DNA from: Rahnella woolbedingensis
Lineage (GTDB): Bacteria; Pseudomonadota; Gammaproteobacteria; Enterobacterales; Enterobacteriaceae
Direction: 5' to 3'
Length of the DNA stretch: 64,000 nt
Assembly: GCF_003602095.1 (NCBI RefSeq)
Contig: NZ_RAHH01000002.1
Coordinates: 186,001-250,000 of the forward strand
Shown here: positions 1-8,878 of the stretch, piece after piece
Position numbering within the stretch: position 1 is the stretch's first letter
Layout of the letters: each line of letters opens with the position of its first letter
Program-made: the position numbers and the translations under genes
Notes under the pieces: generated by a model
What the model was told of the DNA's origin: nothing
What the model saw: only the letters and a program-made list of their open reading frames with translations
The model's database searches: none

Positions 1-2374
1 TAGCGTACGCCGCAATCGGGTTTTCCAGCGTACCGGCGAATTTCAGGTTCTGCGCCGGATCCGACAGGTTAATCATCTGCTGGTTATTCGCCAGTTGCAG
101 GCGGTTCAGGCACGAATGCGTGAACTCCGTGCCAAACATGTCATAGCGTGCAAATTTCCCGGCGAGTTCCGGATACTGAATCTGGTAATCGCGCACCACT
201 TCTGCCACTACCTGCCAGAACTGACCGGCCGGATAATTGCCGTTCTCTTCCAGAATACGGGCGATAAAGCGGAACACGCCGGCGAAGACATCGGTGAAGA
301 TCGACAGAATTTTCAGATCTTCCGGCACATCCACCGCCAGACGTTTGGCTTTCTCCGGCAGGTCAGCGTCCGGGTTCATGACTGCGATTTCTTCCGCGAT
401 ATCCTTCATGAAGGCATTCACCGGAATATTGTTTTCGAAACGCAGGATCAGGTTTTCGCCATGCGGCATGAACACCAGATCGTACTGATAGAAACAGTGC
501 AGCAGCGGGCTGAGGTAGGCGTGCATATAGCGTTTCAGCCAGTCACCGGTCGCAAGGCCCGAGGATTTAATCATCTCGACAATCAGCGCATCGCCATGTT
601 TGTCGGTGTGCAGCAGGGCGGCCATGGTCATCAGTCGCTGATTCGGCTGCAACTGCGCCACCGGGTTTTCGCGCCACAAAGCCGCAAACATTTTCTTGTA
701 CGCGCTGTCGCCTTTGACCGCTTCCTCAAAGTAATGGTTGTGGTAACCGATGGACGCGACTTCCTGCAAAATTTTAAAACCAGTGGATTGCAGGTAAGAG
801 TCGTTTTCTACCAGCCCGGCCAGCCATTCGTTAATGCCCGGCGTGGTTGCCATGTAGTAAGGCGAAAGCCCGCGCATGAAGCCCATGTTCAGAATTGACA
901 GGGCCGTTTTAACGTAGCGCGCTATCGGGCGGCTGGCGTTGTAGAAGGTACGGATCGATTGCTGCGCCAGATAGTTATCCTCGCCTTCACCGAGATAAAT
1001 CAGGAACTGACGGGCGATATCCGGGGCAAAAACGGTCAGTAATTTGTTCTGCCACTGCCACGGATGCACCGGCATGAAATAGTAGTTTTTCGGATCGACG
1101 CCAATATCGACCAGCTTCTGCGTAAACGCACAAATCTGCGCGTCGCCCAGTTCTTCGGCGATCAGTTTTTCATACGGCAAACCATTCACACTGGCGAAAT
1201 GCGCCTTGTCGTGGTGTACCGCGACCCAGACCAGGTGCAAGGGATTTGCTGCTTCCGGCGCGTAACGGACATAATCACCGGCATCAAAACCGATGCGGCC
1301 ATTGTTGGCGATAAAGCCCGGATGGCCTTCGGTCATGCTGGTTTCAACGGTCTGAAAATCGGCTTCAGACAGCTGTTTCGCGGTGGTGTGGTTATTCACC
1401 AGTTTGTAAGCGCTGCTGTAAAGCGTGCTGCTGATTTCTTCCAGATAAGTCGGCAACATGGCTTGTGAAATGCCAATTTGCTCGGCGAATTCGATGATGA
1501 ATTTCACCGCATCCAGGGGTTGCGGACTGAGATTATCCAGCCGCTGAATGCTGTTGAGATCAATCATCCAGTCATTGAGGGGCAACTGGCGTGCGCGGAA
1601 ACGATATTCAATTTCTGAGGCCGGTACTGCCAGCTGGTAGTCGGTCCAGGTGCCGGTGGTTTGCAATGCCTGTGGAGCGAGCAGGCGCTCGTGCGTCAGT
1701 TCCGAAAGACACTTACGCAGCAGCAGGGCATTGGCTTTGGCCCAGACTTCAGGTTGCAGATGCTGACCGGTTTGCAGAGTAGAGGGCGTCATAGTGTTGT
1801 TTTCCTTCTGGCTGGCCTGAATAAAATCCTCACGCTGGCAAAATGCCAGCCATGCCGTTTTGTGTGTCAGTTGAATTTGTTTCTGATAACGAAAACCCGC
1901 GCGCTTATTCAGCTTATGGATCTTGTCATTGCGCACATCCGGTTCGACCACCACACGCCTGACGTCCGGCTGGCTGAACAGGTATTCCATGACTGCGCAG
2001 AACACCTGCCAACTGAACCCGACGACAGGTTTGTCGGCAGGAGAAAGCAGGATATGCATGCCCATATCACCGGGCTGAACGTCGTAATGTTCGCGTAACG
2101 GATCGTCCTGAACCGGATAGCATTCAATCAGGAACTGCGGCTGGCCGTTGATTTCACCCATCAGCGCGGCCCGCGGGTTTCCGGCTGTGAGGTCGCGGTA
2201 AAACGCTTCGACTTCCGCGACCGTGCTGTTTTGCATCCCCCAGAAATGGGCGTAAGGCTGTGTCATCCAGCCATGCAACGTGGCAGCATCTTTTTCCAGC
2301 CACAGCGGTCGCAACGTGAGCTTTCCTGCGGCGCGCAGGCAGGAAAAGACGGAGTTGGGAATAGCCTCTGACAT
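1..2374 (-). CDS. dfoC: Fused acyltransferase / NIS siderophore synthetase, 3' end cut
   Basis: Bifunctional enzyme of hydroxamate siderophore assembly: an N-terminal GNAT-type domain (about residues 1-185) that would acylate N-hydroxy-diamine, joined to an IucA/IucC-type NIS synthetase (from about residue 195) that would condense and cyclise the units. The synthetase begins at an internal Met exactly 194 codons after the first ATG (2374 and 1792 are in frame) with no stop between, so this is one ORF and not two genes. DesC and DesD are separate in Streptomyces, whereas DfoC of Erwinia amylovora is fused like this. The synthetase shows the family segments VHPWQWQ and MPHGENL. About 791 codons are visible; the last residues lie outside the window. 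It starts 14 nt after dfoA. Desferrioxamine as the product is inferred from the gene set. Confidence 0.88.
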   Translation of the reverse strand, partial: MSEAIPNSVFSCLRAAGKLTLRPLWLEKDAATLHGWMTQPYAHFWGMQNSTVAEVEAFYRDLTAGNPRAALMGEINGQPQFLIECYPVQDDPLREHYDVQPGDMGMHILLSPADKPVVGFSWQVFCAVMEYLFSQPDVRRVVVEPDVRNDKIHKLNKRAGFRYQKQIQLTHKTAWLAFCQREDFIQASQKENNTMTPSTLQTGQHLQPEVWAKANALLLRKCLSELTHERLLAPQALQTTGTWTDYQLAVPASEIEYRFRARQLPLNDWMIDLNSIQRLDNLSPQPLDAVKFIIEFAEQIGISQAMLPTYLEEISSTLYSSAYKLVNNHTTAKQLSEADFQTVETSMTEGHPGFIANNGRIGFDAGDYVRYAPEAANPLHLVWVAVHHDKAHFASVNGLPYEKLIAEELGDAQICAFTQKLVDIGVDPKNYYFMPVHPWQWQNKLLTVFAPDIARQFLIYLGEGEDNYLAQQSIRTFYNASRPIARYVKTALSILNMGFMRGLSPYYMATTPGINEWLAGLVENDSYLQSTGFKILQEVASIGYHNHYFEEAVKGDSAYKKMFAALWRENPVAQLQPNQRLMTMAALLHTDKHGDALIVEMIKSSGLATGDWLKRYMHAYLSPLLHCFYQYDLVFMPHGENLILRFENNIPVNAFMKDIAEEIAVMNPDADLPEKAKRLAVDVPEDLKILSIFTDVFAGVFRFIARILEENGNYPAGQFWQVVAEVVRDYQIQYPELAGKFARYDMFGTEFTHSCLNRLQLANNQQMINLSDPAQNLKFAGTLENPIAAYA

Positions 2375-2388
2375 CGTTAAATTCTCCG

Positions 2389-3699
2389 TTAATTTCCGGC
2401 AAGGCTGCGGGTGCAGAAGGTCTGGAAGGCGATAGATTTCTCAACCGGATAAATTTCGCGCCCCAGCATTTCGCGGATAATCGTGCTGTTGCGGTAGCAC
2501 GCCATTCCCAGATCCGGTGTGACGAAACCGTGGGTATGCAGCTCGGCGTTTTGCACGAAGATCTGGTTATGATCATCGATACTGTAATTGCGGTTGACGG
2601 CATAACGACCGGCGTCGTCCCACTGAATACGGCTGTAAATACCCTCGACAAACTGCGGCGGCTGATAGCCGTAGCCGGTGGCGAGGATCACGGATCCCGT
2701 CCGGTGCCGGTATTCCTGTTGCTGTTCGTGGTGCAGCAGGCTCATCTCCAGTTCGCCATTACGGTTGCGGGTCAGCGCCGTCAGTTCCGAATGGGTGTAC
2801 AAATCGACATTCAGTGGCCCGTCGAGGCGTTTGATGTACATCAGGTCATAGATGTCGTTGATCAGACTAATGTTAATGCCTTTGTACAGGCACTTCTGTT
2901 CACGGTTGAGCTGATCGCGTTTGGCCATCGGCAGGTCATGGAAATAGTCGATGTATTCCGGCGAGGTCATTTCCAGCGTCAGTTTGCTGTATTCGAGCGG
3001 ATAGAAACGGGGTGCGCGGGTCACCCACGTCAGATGATAATCGTGCCTGTCGATGTCACAGAGCAGGTCATAGTAAATTTCCGCTGCGCTCTGACCGCTG
3101 CCAACAACGGTGATGGAGTTGGAATTCTGTACCTGTTCTTTGTTGGGCAGATACGCCGAAGAATGATGCACGTTGTTGCCCGCCTCACGCGCGCAGGCAG
3201 GCATCCACGGTGACGGGCCGGTGCCCAGCACCAGACGTCTGGTGCGGTAAAGCTGTTTCTCATTGCTTTTGGTCGAATGCGTCTGAACCAGATAACAATC
3301 CTGCGCGGCGTCCCAGGTCACCAGTTCCACACGCGTGGAAAATTGCAGGCTGGTCAGCTGGCTGCACGCCCACTGGCAATACTGGTTGAACTCTTTGCGC
3401 ATCATGAAGAAATCTTCACGAATGTAGAATGAATAGAGTTTCCCCTGCAATTTCAGGTAATTCAGGAAACTGTAAGGGCTGGTCGGATCGGCGAGTGTCA
3501 CCAGATCGGCCATAAACGGCGTCTGCAAATGCGCACTTTCCAGCATCATGCCGGTGTGCCAGTCGAAGCTGTCATTCTGATCTAAAAACAGGCCGTTCAG
3601 TTCTTTCACCGGTTCGGTCAGACAGGCCAGACCGAGGTTGAACGGGCCGATGCCTACGGCAATAAAATCATAGGTTTGTTCAGTTGAATTCATATTCAT
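2389..3699 (-). CDS. dfoA: FAD/NADPH-dependent amine (cadaverine) N-monooxygenase
   Basis: 436 aa, normal length for the IucD/AlcA/DesB family of siderophore N-hydroxylases. Visible signatures: an N-terminal FAD-binding motif GIGPFNLGLA (residues 16-25), an internal NADPH-binding motif VVGSGQSAAE (about 200-209), and the C-terminal ATGYGYQPP substrate/FAD motif (about 343-351). It should hydroxylate a terminal amine of the diamine made by the upstream decarboxylase, giving the N-hydroxy-amine acylated by DfoC. It sits 14 nt from both neighbours in a tight minus-strand operon. Cadaverine as substrate is inferred from the dfoJAC gene order; putrescine or lysine cannot be excluded by reading alone. 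Confidence 0.9.
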   Translation of the reverse strand: MNMNSTEQTYDFIAVGIGPFNLGLACLTEPVKELNGLFLDQNDSFDWHTGMMLESAHLQTPFMADLVTLADPTSPYSFLNYLKLQGKLYSFYIREDFFMMRKEFNQYCQWACSQLTSLQFSTRVELVTWDAAQDCYLVQTHSTKSNEKQLYRTRRLVLGTGPSPWMPACAREAGNNVHHSSAYLPNKEQVQNSNSITVVGSGQSAAEIYYDLLCDIDRHDYHLTWVTRAPRFYPLEYSKLTLEMTSPEYIDYFHDLPMAKRDQLNREQKCLYKGINISLINDIYDLMYIKRLDGPLNVDLYTHSELTALTRNRNGELEMSLLHHEQQQEYRHRTGSVILATGYGYQPPQFVEGIYSRIQWDDAGRYAVNRNYSIDDHNQIFVQNAELHTHGFVTPDLGMACYRNSTIIREMLGREIYPVEKSIAFQTFCTRSLAGN

Positions 3700-3712
3700 G
3701 GTGCGGCTCCTT

Positions 3713-5284
3713 TTACCGGTTTTTCGCGGTGCTCAGCGCAGTGGCCGTCAGCTCTTTGCCGTAGTGCGTGATCAGACCGAGCACATCGGCGACGTCTTCC
3801 GTGGTGGTGGTCGGGTTCAGTAAGGTGAATTTCAGGTACTGGCGGTCATGCACTTTAGTGCCTGCAATTACGGCGCTGCCGTCGCGGAAAATCGCTTTAC
3901 GGATCCCGGCATTGATCACGTCAATCTGGTCGTGGCTCATAGACATACGCGGCACGAAACGGAACACCAGCGTGCTCAGTTCGGGCTTATGCAGCACTTC
4001 GATATTCGGATTTTGTTCCATCATCTGATGGGTTTCGGTGGCGCGCTCCAGCAGCACATCAAAGGATTCACCCAGCGCCTGCTGACCCATAATGCGCAAC
4101 GTCAGCCACATTTTCAGGGCATCGAAACGTTTGGTGGTCTGAATGCTTTTGTTGACCAGATTCGGCGTACCTTCGAGTTTTGCACTCAGCGGATTCAGGT
4201 ATTCTGCGTGGTGAGTAACGTGCTCCAGGTGGCTGTGATCATTAACCAGGAACGCGCTGCAACTGACCGGCTGGAAGAAGGATTTGTGATAATCCACGGT
4301 GACAGAATCGGCCAGATGAATGCCTTCGATGCGCTGACGATGCTGAGGCGACACCAGCAGGCCACAGCCGTAAGCGGCATCGGCGTGCATCCAGATTTTT
4401 TCTTTACGGCAGAGTTCAGCGATTTCATTGAGCGGGTCGATACTGCCAAAATCGGTGGTGCCTGCGGTGGCCACCACGGCGATTGGGATCAGCCCCTCAA
4501 CATGGCAACGCGCGATTTCGGCTTTCAGGGCGCTGATGTCCATTCGGAATGCGCTGTCGCAGGCGACCGGTACTACGGCGTCATAACCCAGGCCGAGCAG
4601 GGCGGCGGATTTCTGAATGCTGAAATGACTGACCTGAGAACTGAAGATACGCCAGCGGTTGGCTTCCGGCGGCAGACCCTGATATTTGATGCTGTGCTGT
4701 GGACGGGTGCGTTTGCAGTGACTGTCGCGTGCCAGCAGCATGGCCATCAGGTTGGACTGCGTGCCGCCGCTGGTGAATATGCCGTCAGACTGTGCGCCAA
4801 AACCGATACGGGCCAGTGTCCAGTCGATAACCTTCTGCTCGATTAATGTGCCGCCTGCGCTCTGATCCCAGGTATCTACGGAAGAATTAATGGCGCTGAT
4901 AAAAAGCTCCGCCAGCTGCGACGGAACCACGGTAGGACAGTTCAGATGCGCGAGGTATTTCGGATGGTGGAAATAGACTGCGTGTTGCAGATATAAATCA
5001 TCCAGTTCTTCCAGCGCCAGCCGCGTTCCGGCTAAAGGTTTAGTCAGGTCGATGTGACGAAATTGTTCGGCTAATTCAGCAGGAGAAACCCCCGAAAAAG
5101 GTTTTTCCGTGTGGTTAATGTGGGATTTAATTAATTCAATCCCTTGCTCAATCTGCGCCTGCCATTCCGGCGTGCTGTTCTGATTAAAAACATACGCGTT
5201 ATTTACGCTTATTATTGCCTGAATGTTCGTGAGGTCATCAGCGCTTTCCTGCATTAATTCCCAATTATTTATCTGGCTCATCAT
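3713..5284 (-). CDS. dfoJ: PLP-dependent decarboxylase of siderophore operon (lysine/diamine type)
   Basis: Group II PLP decarboxylase (DesA/DfoJ/DdC family), about 523 aa. The PLP lysine lies in DYHKSFFQP, and the HADAAYG segment carries the cofactor-binding Asp/Ala. First gene of the minus-strand operon; it probably makes cadaverine from lysine for DfoA. An in-frame ATG exists 21 nt upstream (5305), but AGAAAGGG lies just before the tandem ATG-ATG at 5284/5281, so I prefer the later start. Family members are often labelled L-2,4-diaminobutyrate decarboxylase; lysine is favoured by context only. A Fur-like box lies about 220 bp upstream. Confidence 0.88.
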   Translation of the reverse strand: MMSQINNWELMQESADDLTNIQAIISVNNAYVFNQNSTPEWQAQIEQGIELIKSHINHTEKPFSGVSPAELAEQFRHIDLTKPLAGTRLALEELDDLYLQHAVYFHHPKYLAHLNCPTVVPSQLAELFISAINSSVDTWDQSAGGTLIEQKVIDWTLARIGFGAQSDGIFTSGGTQSNLMAMLLARDSHCKRTRPQHSIKYQGLPPEANRWRIFSSQVSHFSIQKSAALLGLGYDAVVPVACDSAFRMDISALKAEIARCHVEGLIPIAVVATAGTTDFGSIDPLNEIAELCRKEKIWMHADAAYGCGLLVSPQHRQRIEGIHLADSVTVDYHKSFFQPVSCSAFLVNDHSHLEHVTHHAEYLNPLSAKLEGTPNLVNKSIQTTKRFDALKMWLTLRIMGQQALGESFDVLLERATETHQMMEQNPNIEVLHKPELSTLVFRFVPRMSMSHDQIDVINAGIRKAIFRDGSAVIAGTKVHDRQYLKFTLLNPTTTTEDVADVLGLITHYGKELTATALSTAKNR

Positions 5285-5506
5285 GGACCCTTTCTGGTTT
5301 TCCATTCTCTTTACTGCGGGCGAGGGGAGGCCACCCGGTAAAAGTCAGGAGATTTCAGTGAACGTGTGTATTAGCAGGCAAGGCTAAAAGCCACGCCTGT
5401 CAGGTATGTGGTTTTATCTGTTTCTCTATCACAAATAATAAGGGTTATATCTTGTTTGATTTCCTTGGTGCGGACTTATACAAGGTTTTAACGGTTGGGA
5501 ATCATT

Positions 5507-5525
5507 ATAAATGCAAATCATTATC
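5507..5525 (-). promoter_or_regulatory. Fur box upstream of dfoJAC
   Basis: Matches 14 of 19 positions of the Fur consensus GATAATGATAATCATTATC, with the right half AATCATTATC perfect. A further ATCATTAT half-site lies directly adjacent (5501-5508), as in multimeric Fur operators. Iron repression of the siderophore operon is the expected role. Confidence 0.75.
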
Positions 5526-5850
5526 ATTCAACTAAGACATTGAACATTTAAGCCTTAGTGACAAATAAGCTTATTTTATGTGACGCGAATCACATTTTTA
5601 GGGTGATGCCGTCTTAAGGGTCGTTATTAATATGGGATCATTCTGTATTTGTTATTCATTTAAAGGGGTGAATTTCCTGCTTGAAGAATAGAAAAAGTTA
5701 TATTAATACACACTTAAAACGGGTCTATTTTCTTTTTATAAAATATTTGGCATAACAGGGCAGGAAATTATTTCATCCGGATGGAAAAATAATGATCAAA
5801 TCAAGGCGGGTAAATAACCATGATGTTTCAGGTTAAAATTATAAAGAAGA

Positions 5851-5882
5851 GGAAATAAAAAGGCCGATCGTAATGATCGGCC
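5851..5882 (-). terminator. Rho-independent terminator of pykA
   Basis: On the minus strand an 8-bp stem GGCCGATC/GATCGGCC with loop ATTAC is followed by TTTTTATTT, 30 nt after the pykA stop. Confidence 0.9.
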
Positions 5883-5911
5883 ATTAATGCATGTTTTATG
5901 ACATGTTCGGT

Positions 5912-7354
5912 TTATTCAACACGCAGAATACGGCTGGTATTGGTGGTGCCGATGGTGCTCATGACGTCGCCCTGAGTGATAATCACCAGATCCCCTGACA
6001 GCAGATAACCTTTATCACGCAGCAGATTGACCGCGTCCTGTGCTGCCGCTACGCCGTCGTTCACGCTGTCGAAGAAGACCGGCGTGACGCCACGGTAAAT
6101 GGCTGTCAGGTTCAGGGTGTGTTCGTGACGGGACATGGCAAAAATCGGCAGGCCCGAACTGATACGGGACAACATCAGCGCGGTACGCCCCGATTCCGTC
6201 ATGGAAATGATTGCCGTCACCCCTTTCAGGTGGTTTGCCGCATACATTGCGGACATGGCAATCGCTTCTTCGGTGTTATCGAATTCCACGTCCAGACGGT
6301 GCTTGGAGACGTTAATGCTTGGGATTTTCTCTGCGCCCAGGCAAACACGCGCCATCGCTGCGACAGTTTCTGACGGATACTGGCCCGCAGCGGTTTCAGC
6401 AGAAAGCATCACCGCATCGGTGCCGTCGAGCACGGCGTTCGCCACGTCCATCACTTCGGCGCGGGTTGGCATCGGGTTAGTGATCATCGATTCCATCATC
6501 TGAGTGGCGGTGATGACCGCACGGTTCAGCTGACGTGCACGGCGGATAAGTTTCTTCTGGATACCGACCAGTTCAGGGTCACCAATTTCCACACCCAGAT
6601 CACCACGGGCAACCATCACTACGTCGGAAGCCAGAATGATGTCGTCCATTGCGGCGTCGGAGGCAACGGCTTCGGCGCGTTCAACTTTGGACACGATCTG
6701 CGCGTTACAGCCTGCATCGCGGGCCAGACGGCGGGCATAGTTAAGGTCTTCGCCGGTGCGTGGGAATGAAACTGCCAGATAATCTACGTCCATTTTGGCC
6801 GCAGTAATAATGTCTGCTTTATCTTTTTCAGTCAGGGCTTCAGCAGAAAGACCGCCGCCCAGCTTGTTGATGCCTTTGTTGTTAGACAGCGGGCCGCCAA
6901 CGGTGACTTCGGTAAACACTTTCATGCCCTGAACTTCGAGCACTTTGAGCTGCACGCGACCGTCATCGAGCAACAGAATGTCGCCCGGCACCACGTCAGC
7001 AGGCAGACCTTTATAGTCGATACCGACTTTTTCTTTATCGCCTTCACCCTTGCTCATGTTGGCATCGAGCAGGAATTTGTCGCCGATATTGAGGAAGACT
7101 TTGCCTTCCTTAAAGGTAGAAACGCGGATTTTAGGGCCTTGCAGGTCACCGAGAATGGCGACATGGCGGCCAAGACGGGCGGCGATTTCACGCACTTTGT
7201 TGGCGCGAAGGATGTGATCTTCAGCAGTTCCGTGAGAGAAATTCATACGTACAACGTTTGCACCCGCTGCAATGATCTTCTCAAGATTATTGTCGCGGTC
7301 AGTTGCCGGACCGAGGGTGGTAACGATCTTCGTTCTTCTGAGCCTTCTGGACAT
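5912..7354 (-). CDS. pykA: Pyruvate kinase II
   Basis: 480 aa, the same length as E. coli PykA, with the family start [19 protein letters not shown]. It converts phosphoenolpyruvate and ADP to pyruvate and ATP in the cytoplasm. Seen: VRMNFSHG near the N-terminus, the active-site signature around residues 215-225 and the [11 protein letters not shown] segment. It lies next to hexR and zwf as in other enterobacteria; a HexR-like palindrome 65 bp upstream suggests control by HexR. Confidence 0.98.
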   Translation of the reverse strand: MSRRLRRTKIVTTLGPATDRDNNLEKIIAAGANVVRMNFSHGTAEDHILRANKVREIAARLGRHVAILGDLQGPKIRVSTFKEGKVFLNIGDKFLLDANMSKGEGDKEKVGIDYKGLPADVVPGDILLLDDGRVQLKVLEVQGMKVFTEVTVGGPLSNNKGINKLGGGLSAEALTEKDKADIITAAKMDVDYLAVSFPRTGEDLNYARRLARDAGCNAQIVSKVERAEAVASDAAMDDIILASDVVMVARGDLGVEIGDPELVGIQKKLIRRARQLNRAVITATQMMESMITNPMPTRAEVMDVANAVLDGTDAVMLSAETAAGQYPSETVAAMARVCLGAEKIPSINVSKHRLDVEFDNTEEAIAMSAMYAANHLKGVTAIISMTESGRTALMLSRISSGLPIFAMSRHEHTLNLTAIYRGVTPVFFDSVNDGVAAAQDAVNLLRDKGYLLSGDLVIITQGDVMSTIGTTNTSRILRVE

Positions 7355-7418
7355 GCCTTACTCCGTTAACTGATGAAATATGGTAATGCAAAAAACAACG
7401 GATCCACTTTCCTGGAGG

Positions 7419-7433
7419 TGTAATTGTAATACA
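7419..7433. promoter_or_regulatory. Putative HexR operator upstream of pykA
   Basis: TGTAATTGTAATACA matches 12 of 15 positions of the HexR palindrome TGTAATTAAATTACA and lies in the pykA-hexR gap. HexR sites upstream of pykA are known in several gammaproteobacteria; binding here is inferred. Confidence 0.6.
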
Positions 7434-7600
7434 AAGGGGTTTCACCTGTGTGACCCGCCGGCCTCATGTCTGACTTTCATCTTGCGCACGTTGCGCGAAG
7501 ATTTCCAGCCAGACTCCCTATTAAATCACTGTCTGTTAAATCAATACCCTTGCACATATTTGCTTCAAGAATGATTTAAAGATTCGCTTGTTGAACCAAC

Positions 7601-8470
7601 TCATTCAAGCAGGTTAGGAACGATCATCCCTTTATCAAAGCGCGATTCTTTCAACGCTTCTTTGACCCGCTTCAGGTTATCTCTGAATTTTGCACCACGG
7701 CGAAGAGTAAAACCGGTTGCCAGCACGTCAATCAACGTGAGCTGGGCAATCCGCGAGACCATCGGCATGTAAACGTCGGTGTCTTCCGGAACATCCAGTA
7801 ACAACGCCAGCGTCGCTTCATGGGCCAGAGGTGTATTAAAAGAAGTAATCGCGATCACCGTGGCATCGTTCTCACGGGCGAGTTGGGCGAGTTCGACCAG
7901 ATTTTTGGTGCGTCCGGTGTGTGAAATCAGTACCACCACGTCGCCTTCGCTGGAATTCATGCAGCTCATACGCTGCATGACGATATCGTCGAAGTAAACC
8001 ACGGGAATGTTAAAGCGGAAAAATTTATTCATGGCATCATGGGCAACCGCGGCGGACGCGCCCAGCCCAAAGAAGGAAATTTTCTTGGCCTGAGTGAGTA
8101 AATCGACGGCGCGATTGATGGCGGCGATATCCAGGGTATTCTTCACCTGGTCGAGGCTGGCCATGGCGGACTCGAAAATTTTACTGGTGTAAGCGCTGAC
8201 GCTGTCGCTTTCATCCACGTTACGGTTCACATATGGCGTACCATTTGCCAGACTTTGTGCCAGATGCAGTTTAAAATCTGGAAACCCTTTTGTGTCGAGA
8301 CGACGGCAAAAACGGTTTACAGTAGGTTCACTGACGTCGGCCATGCGGGCGAGGGTGGCAATACTGGAGTGAATAGCAACATGCGGGGATGCCAGGATAA
8401 CTTCAGCAACTTTGCGTTCTGACTTGCTCAGAATGTCAAGGTGAGTCTGGATTTTTTCCAACGTATTCAT
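7601..8470 (-). CDS. hexR: MurR/RpiR-family regulator HexR
   Basis: 289 aa from the MNTLEKIQ start, equal in length to E. coli HexR. The N-terminal RpiR helix-turn-helix (SEPTVNRFCRRL) is followed by a SIS sugar-phosphate-binding domain (FFGLGASAAVAHDA, LISHTGRTKNLVELA). HexR senses 2-keto-3-deoxy-6-phosphogluconate and controls zwf, eda and, in many species, pykA. The reading frame is open 24 nt further upstream (8494), but homology favours 8470. It is divergent from zwf, with operator-like sites in the gap. Confidence 0.96.
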   Translation of the reverse strand: MNTLEKIQTHLDILSKSERKVAEVILASPHVAIHSSIATLARMADVSEPTVNRFCRRLDTKGFPDFKLHLAQSLANGTPYVNRNVDESDSVSAYTSKIFESAMASLDQVKNTLDIAAINRAVDLLTQAKKISFFGLGASAAVAHDAMNKFFRFNIPVVYFDDIVMQRMSCMNSSEGDVVVLISHTGRTKNLVELAQLARENDATVIAITSFNTPLAHEATLALLLDVPEDTDVYMPMVSRIAQLTLIDVLATGFTLRRGAKFRDNLKRVKEALKESRFDKGMIVPNLLE

Positions 8471-8646
8471 AAGCATGCCACTCATAGGTTTCAACGATTT
8501 CTTTGAAAAGAGGAAATCGGACTGATTTGATGAAAATATACTACGCGCTTAATGCCGTTGGCAGCGTCAGCCAGGCGAAATTACGGCTTTTTTTGTCAGA
8601 GTTTGACCGAGATCTAACTTTCAGTATGGTAAATTCTGTTCAGTTT

Positions 8647-8661
8647 TGTCATAAAATTACA
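8647..8661. promoter_or_regulatory. Putative HexR operator, hexR side
   Basis: TGTCATAAAATTACA matches 13 of 15 positions of the HexR palindrome and lies 177 bp upstream of the hexR start; it may mediate autoregulation. Confidence 0.7.
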
Positions 8662-8780
8662 GAATGTTGTGAGTTCTAACAGCACCTGAGAGACTTATGA
8701 TAAAAATAAGGTTTTCCACAGAGTTATTACCTTGTCAGATCATGGTTTACGGCTCACGGGCAATCAGAGTACATTGTTGC

Positions 8781-8795
8781 TGAAATAAAATTACA
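8781..8795. promoter_or_regulatory. Putative HexR operator, zwf side
   Basis: TGAAATAAAATTACA matches 13 of 15 positions of the HexR palindrome, 84 bp upstream of the zwf ATG. Release of HexR by KDPG would induce zwf. Confidence 0.75.
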
Positions 8796-8878
8796 ATATG
8801 TACCCGGGATAATTCGAGTTGCGGCTCACGCGGAGCAACCAGAAATATGTCAGGTATTCCTGCATTGAGGAGAAGAAC

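Larger units (their letters stand above)
5306..5911. other. Non-coding region between dfoJ and pykA
   Basis: 606 bp, AT-rich towards the middle, with no convincing gene. It holds the promoter region of the siderophore operon with a Fur-like box (5507-5525) and, next to pykA, that gene's terminator (5851-5882). In E. coli lpxM follows pykA; here no lpxM is seen, so the siderophore operon occupies that side. Confidence 0.6.
8471..8878. other. hexR-zwf divergent regulatory region
   Basis: 408 bp without a gene. It contains two HexR-like palindromes (8647-8661 and 8781-8795) and must hold the hexR and zwf promoters. SoxS/MarA sites known at E. coli zwf were not identified. Confidence 0.6.

Noticed and set aside
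95..2098. Plus-strand open frames opposite the siderophore synthetase gene
   Set aside because: They are antisense shadows of the high-GC dfoC gene; no ribosome sites and no domain resemblance.
2154..2651. 165-aa minus-strand frame between dfoA and dfoC
   Set aside because: Crosses both genes in a third frame; the true frames are strongly supported by family motifs.
7380..7574. 64-aa plus-strand frame between pykA and hexR
   Set aside because: Lies in the pykA promoter region, no ribosome site, overlaps the HexR-like operator.
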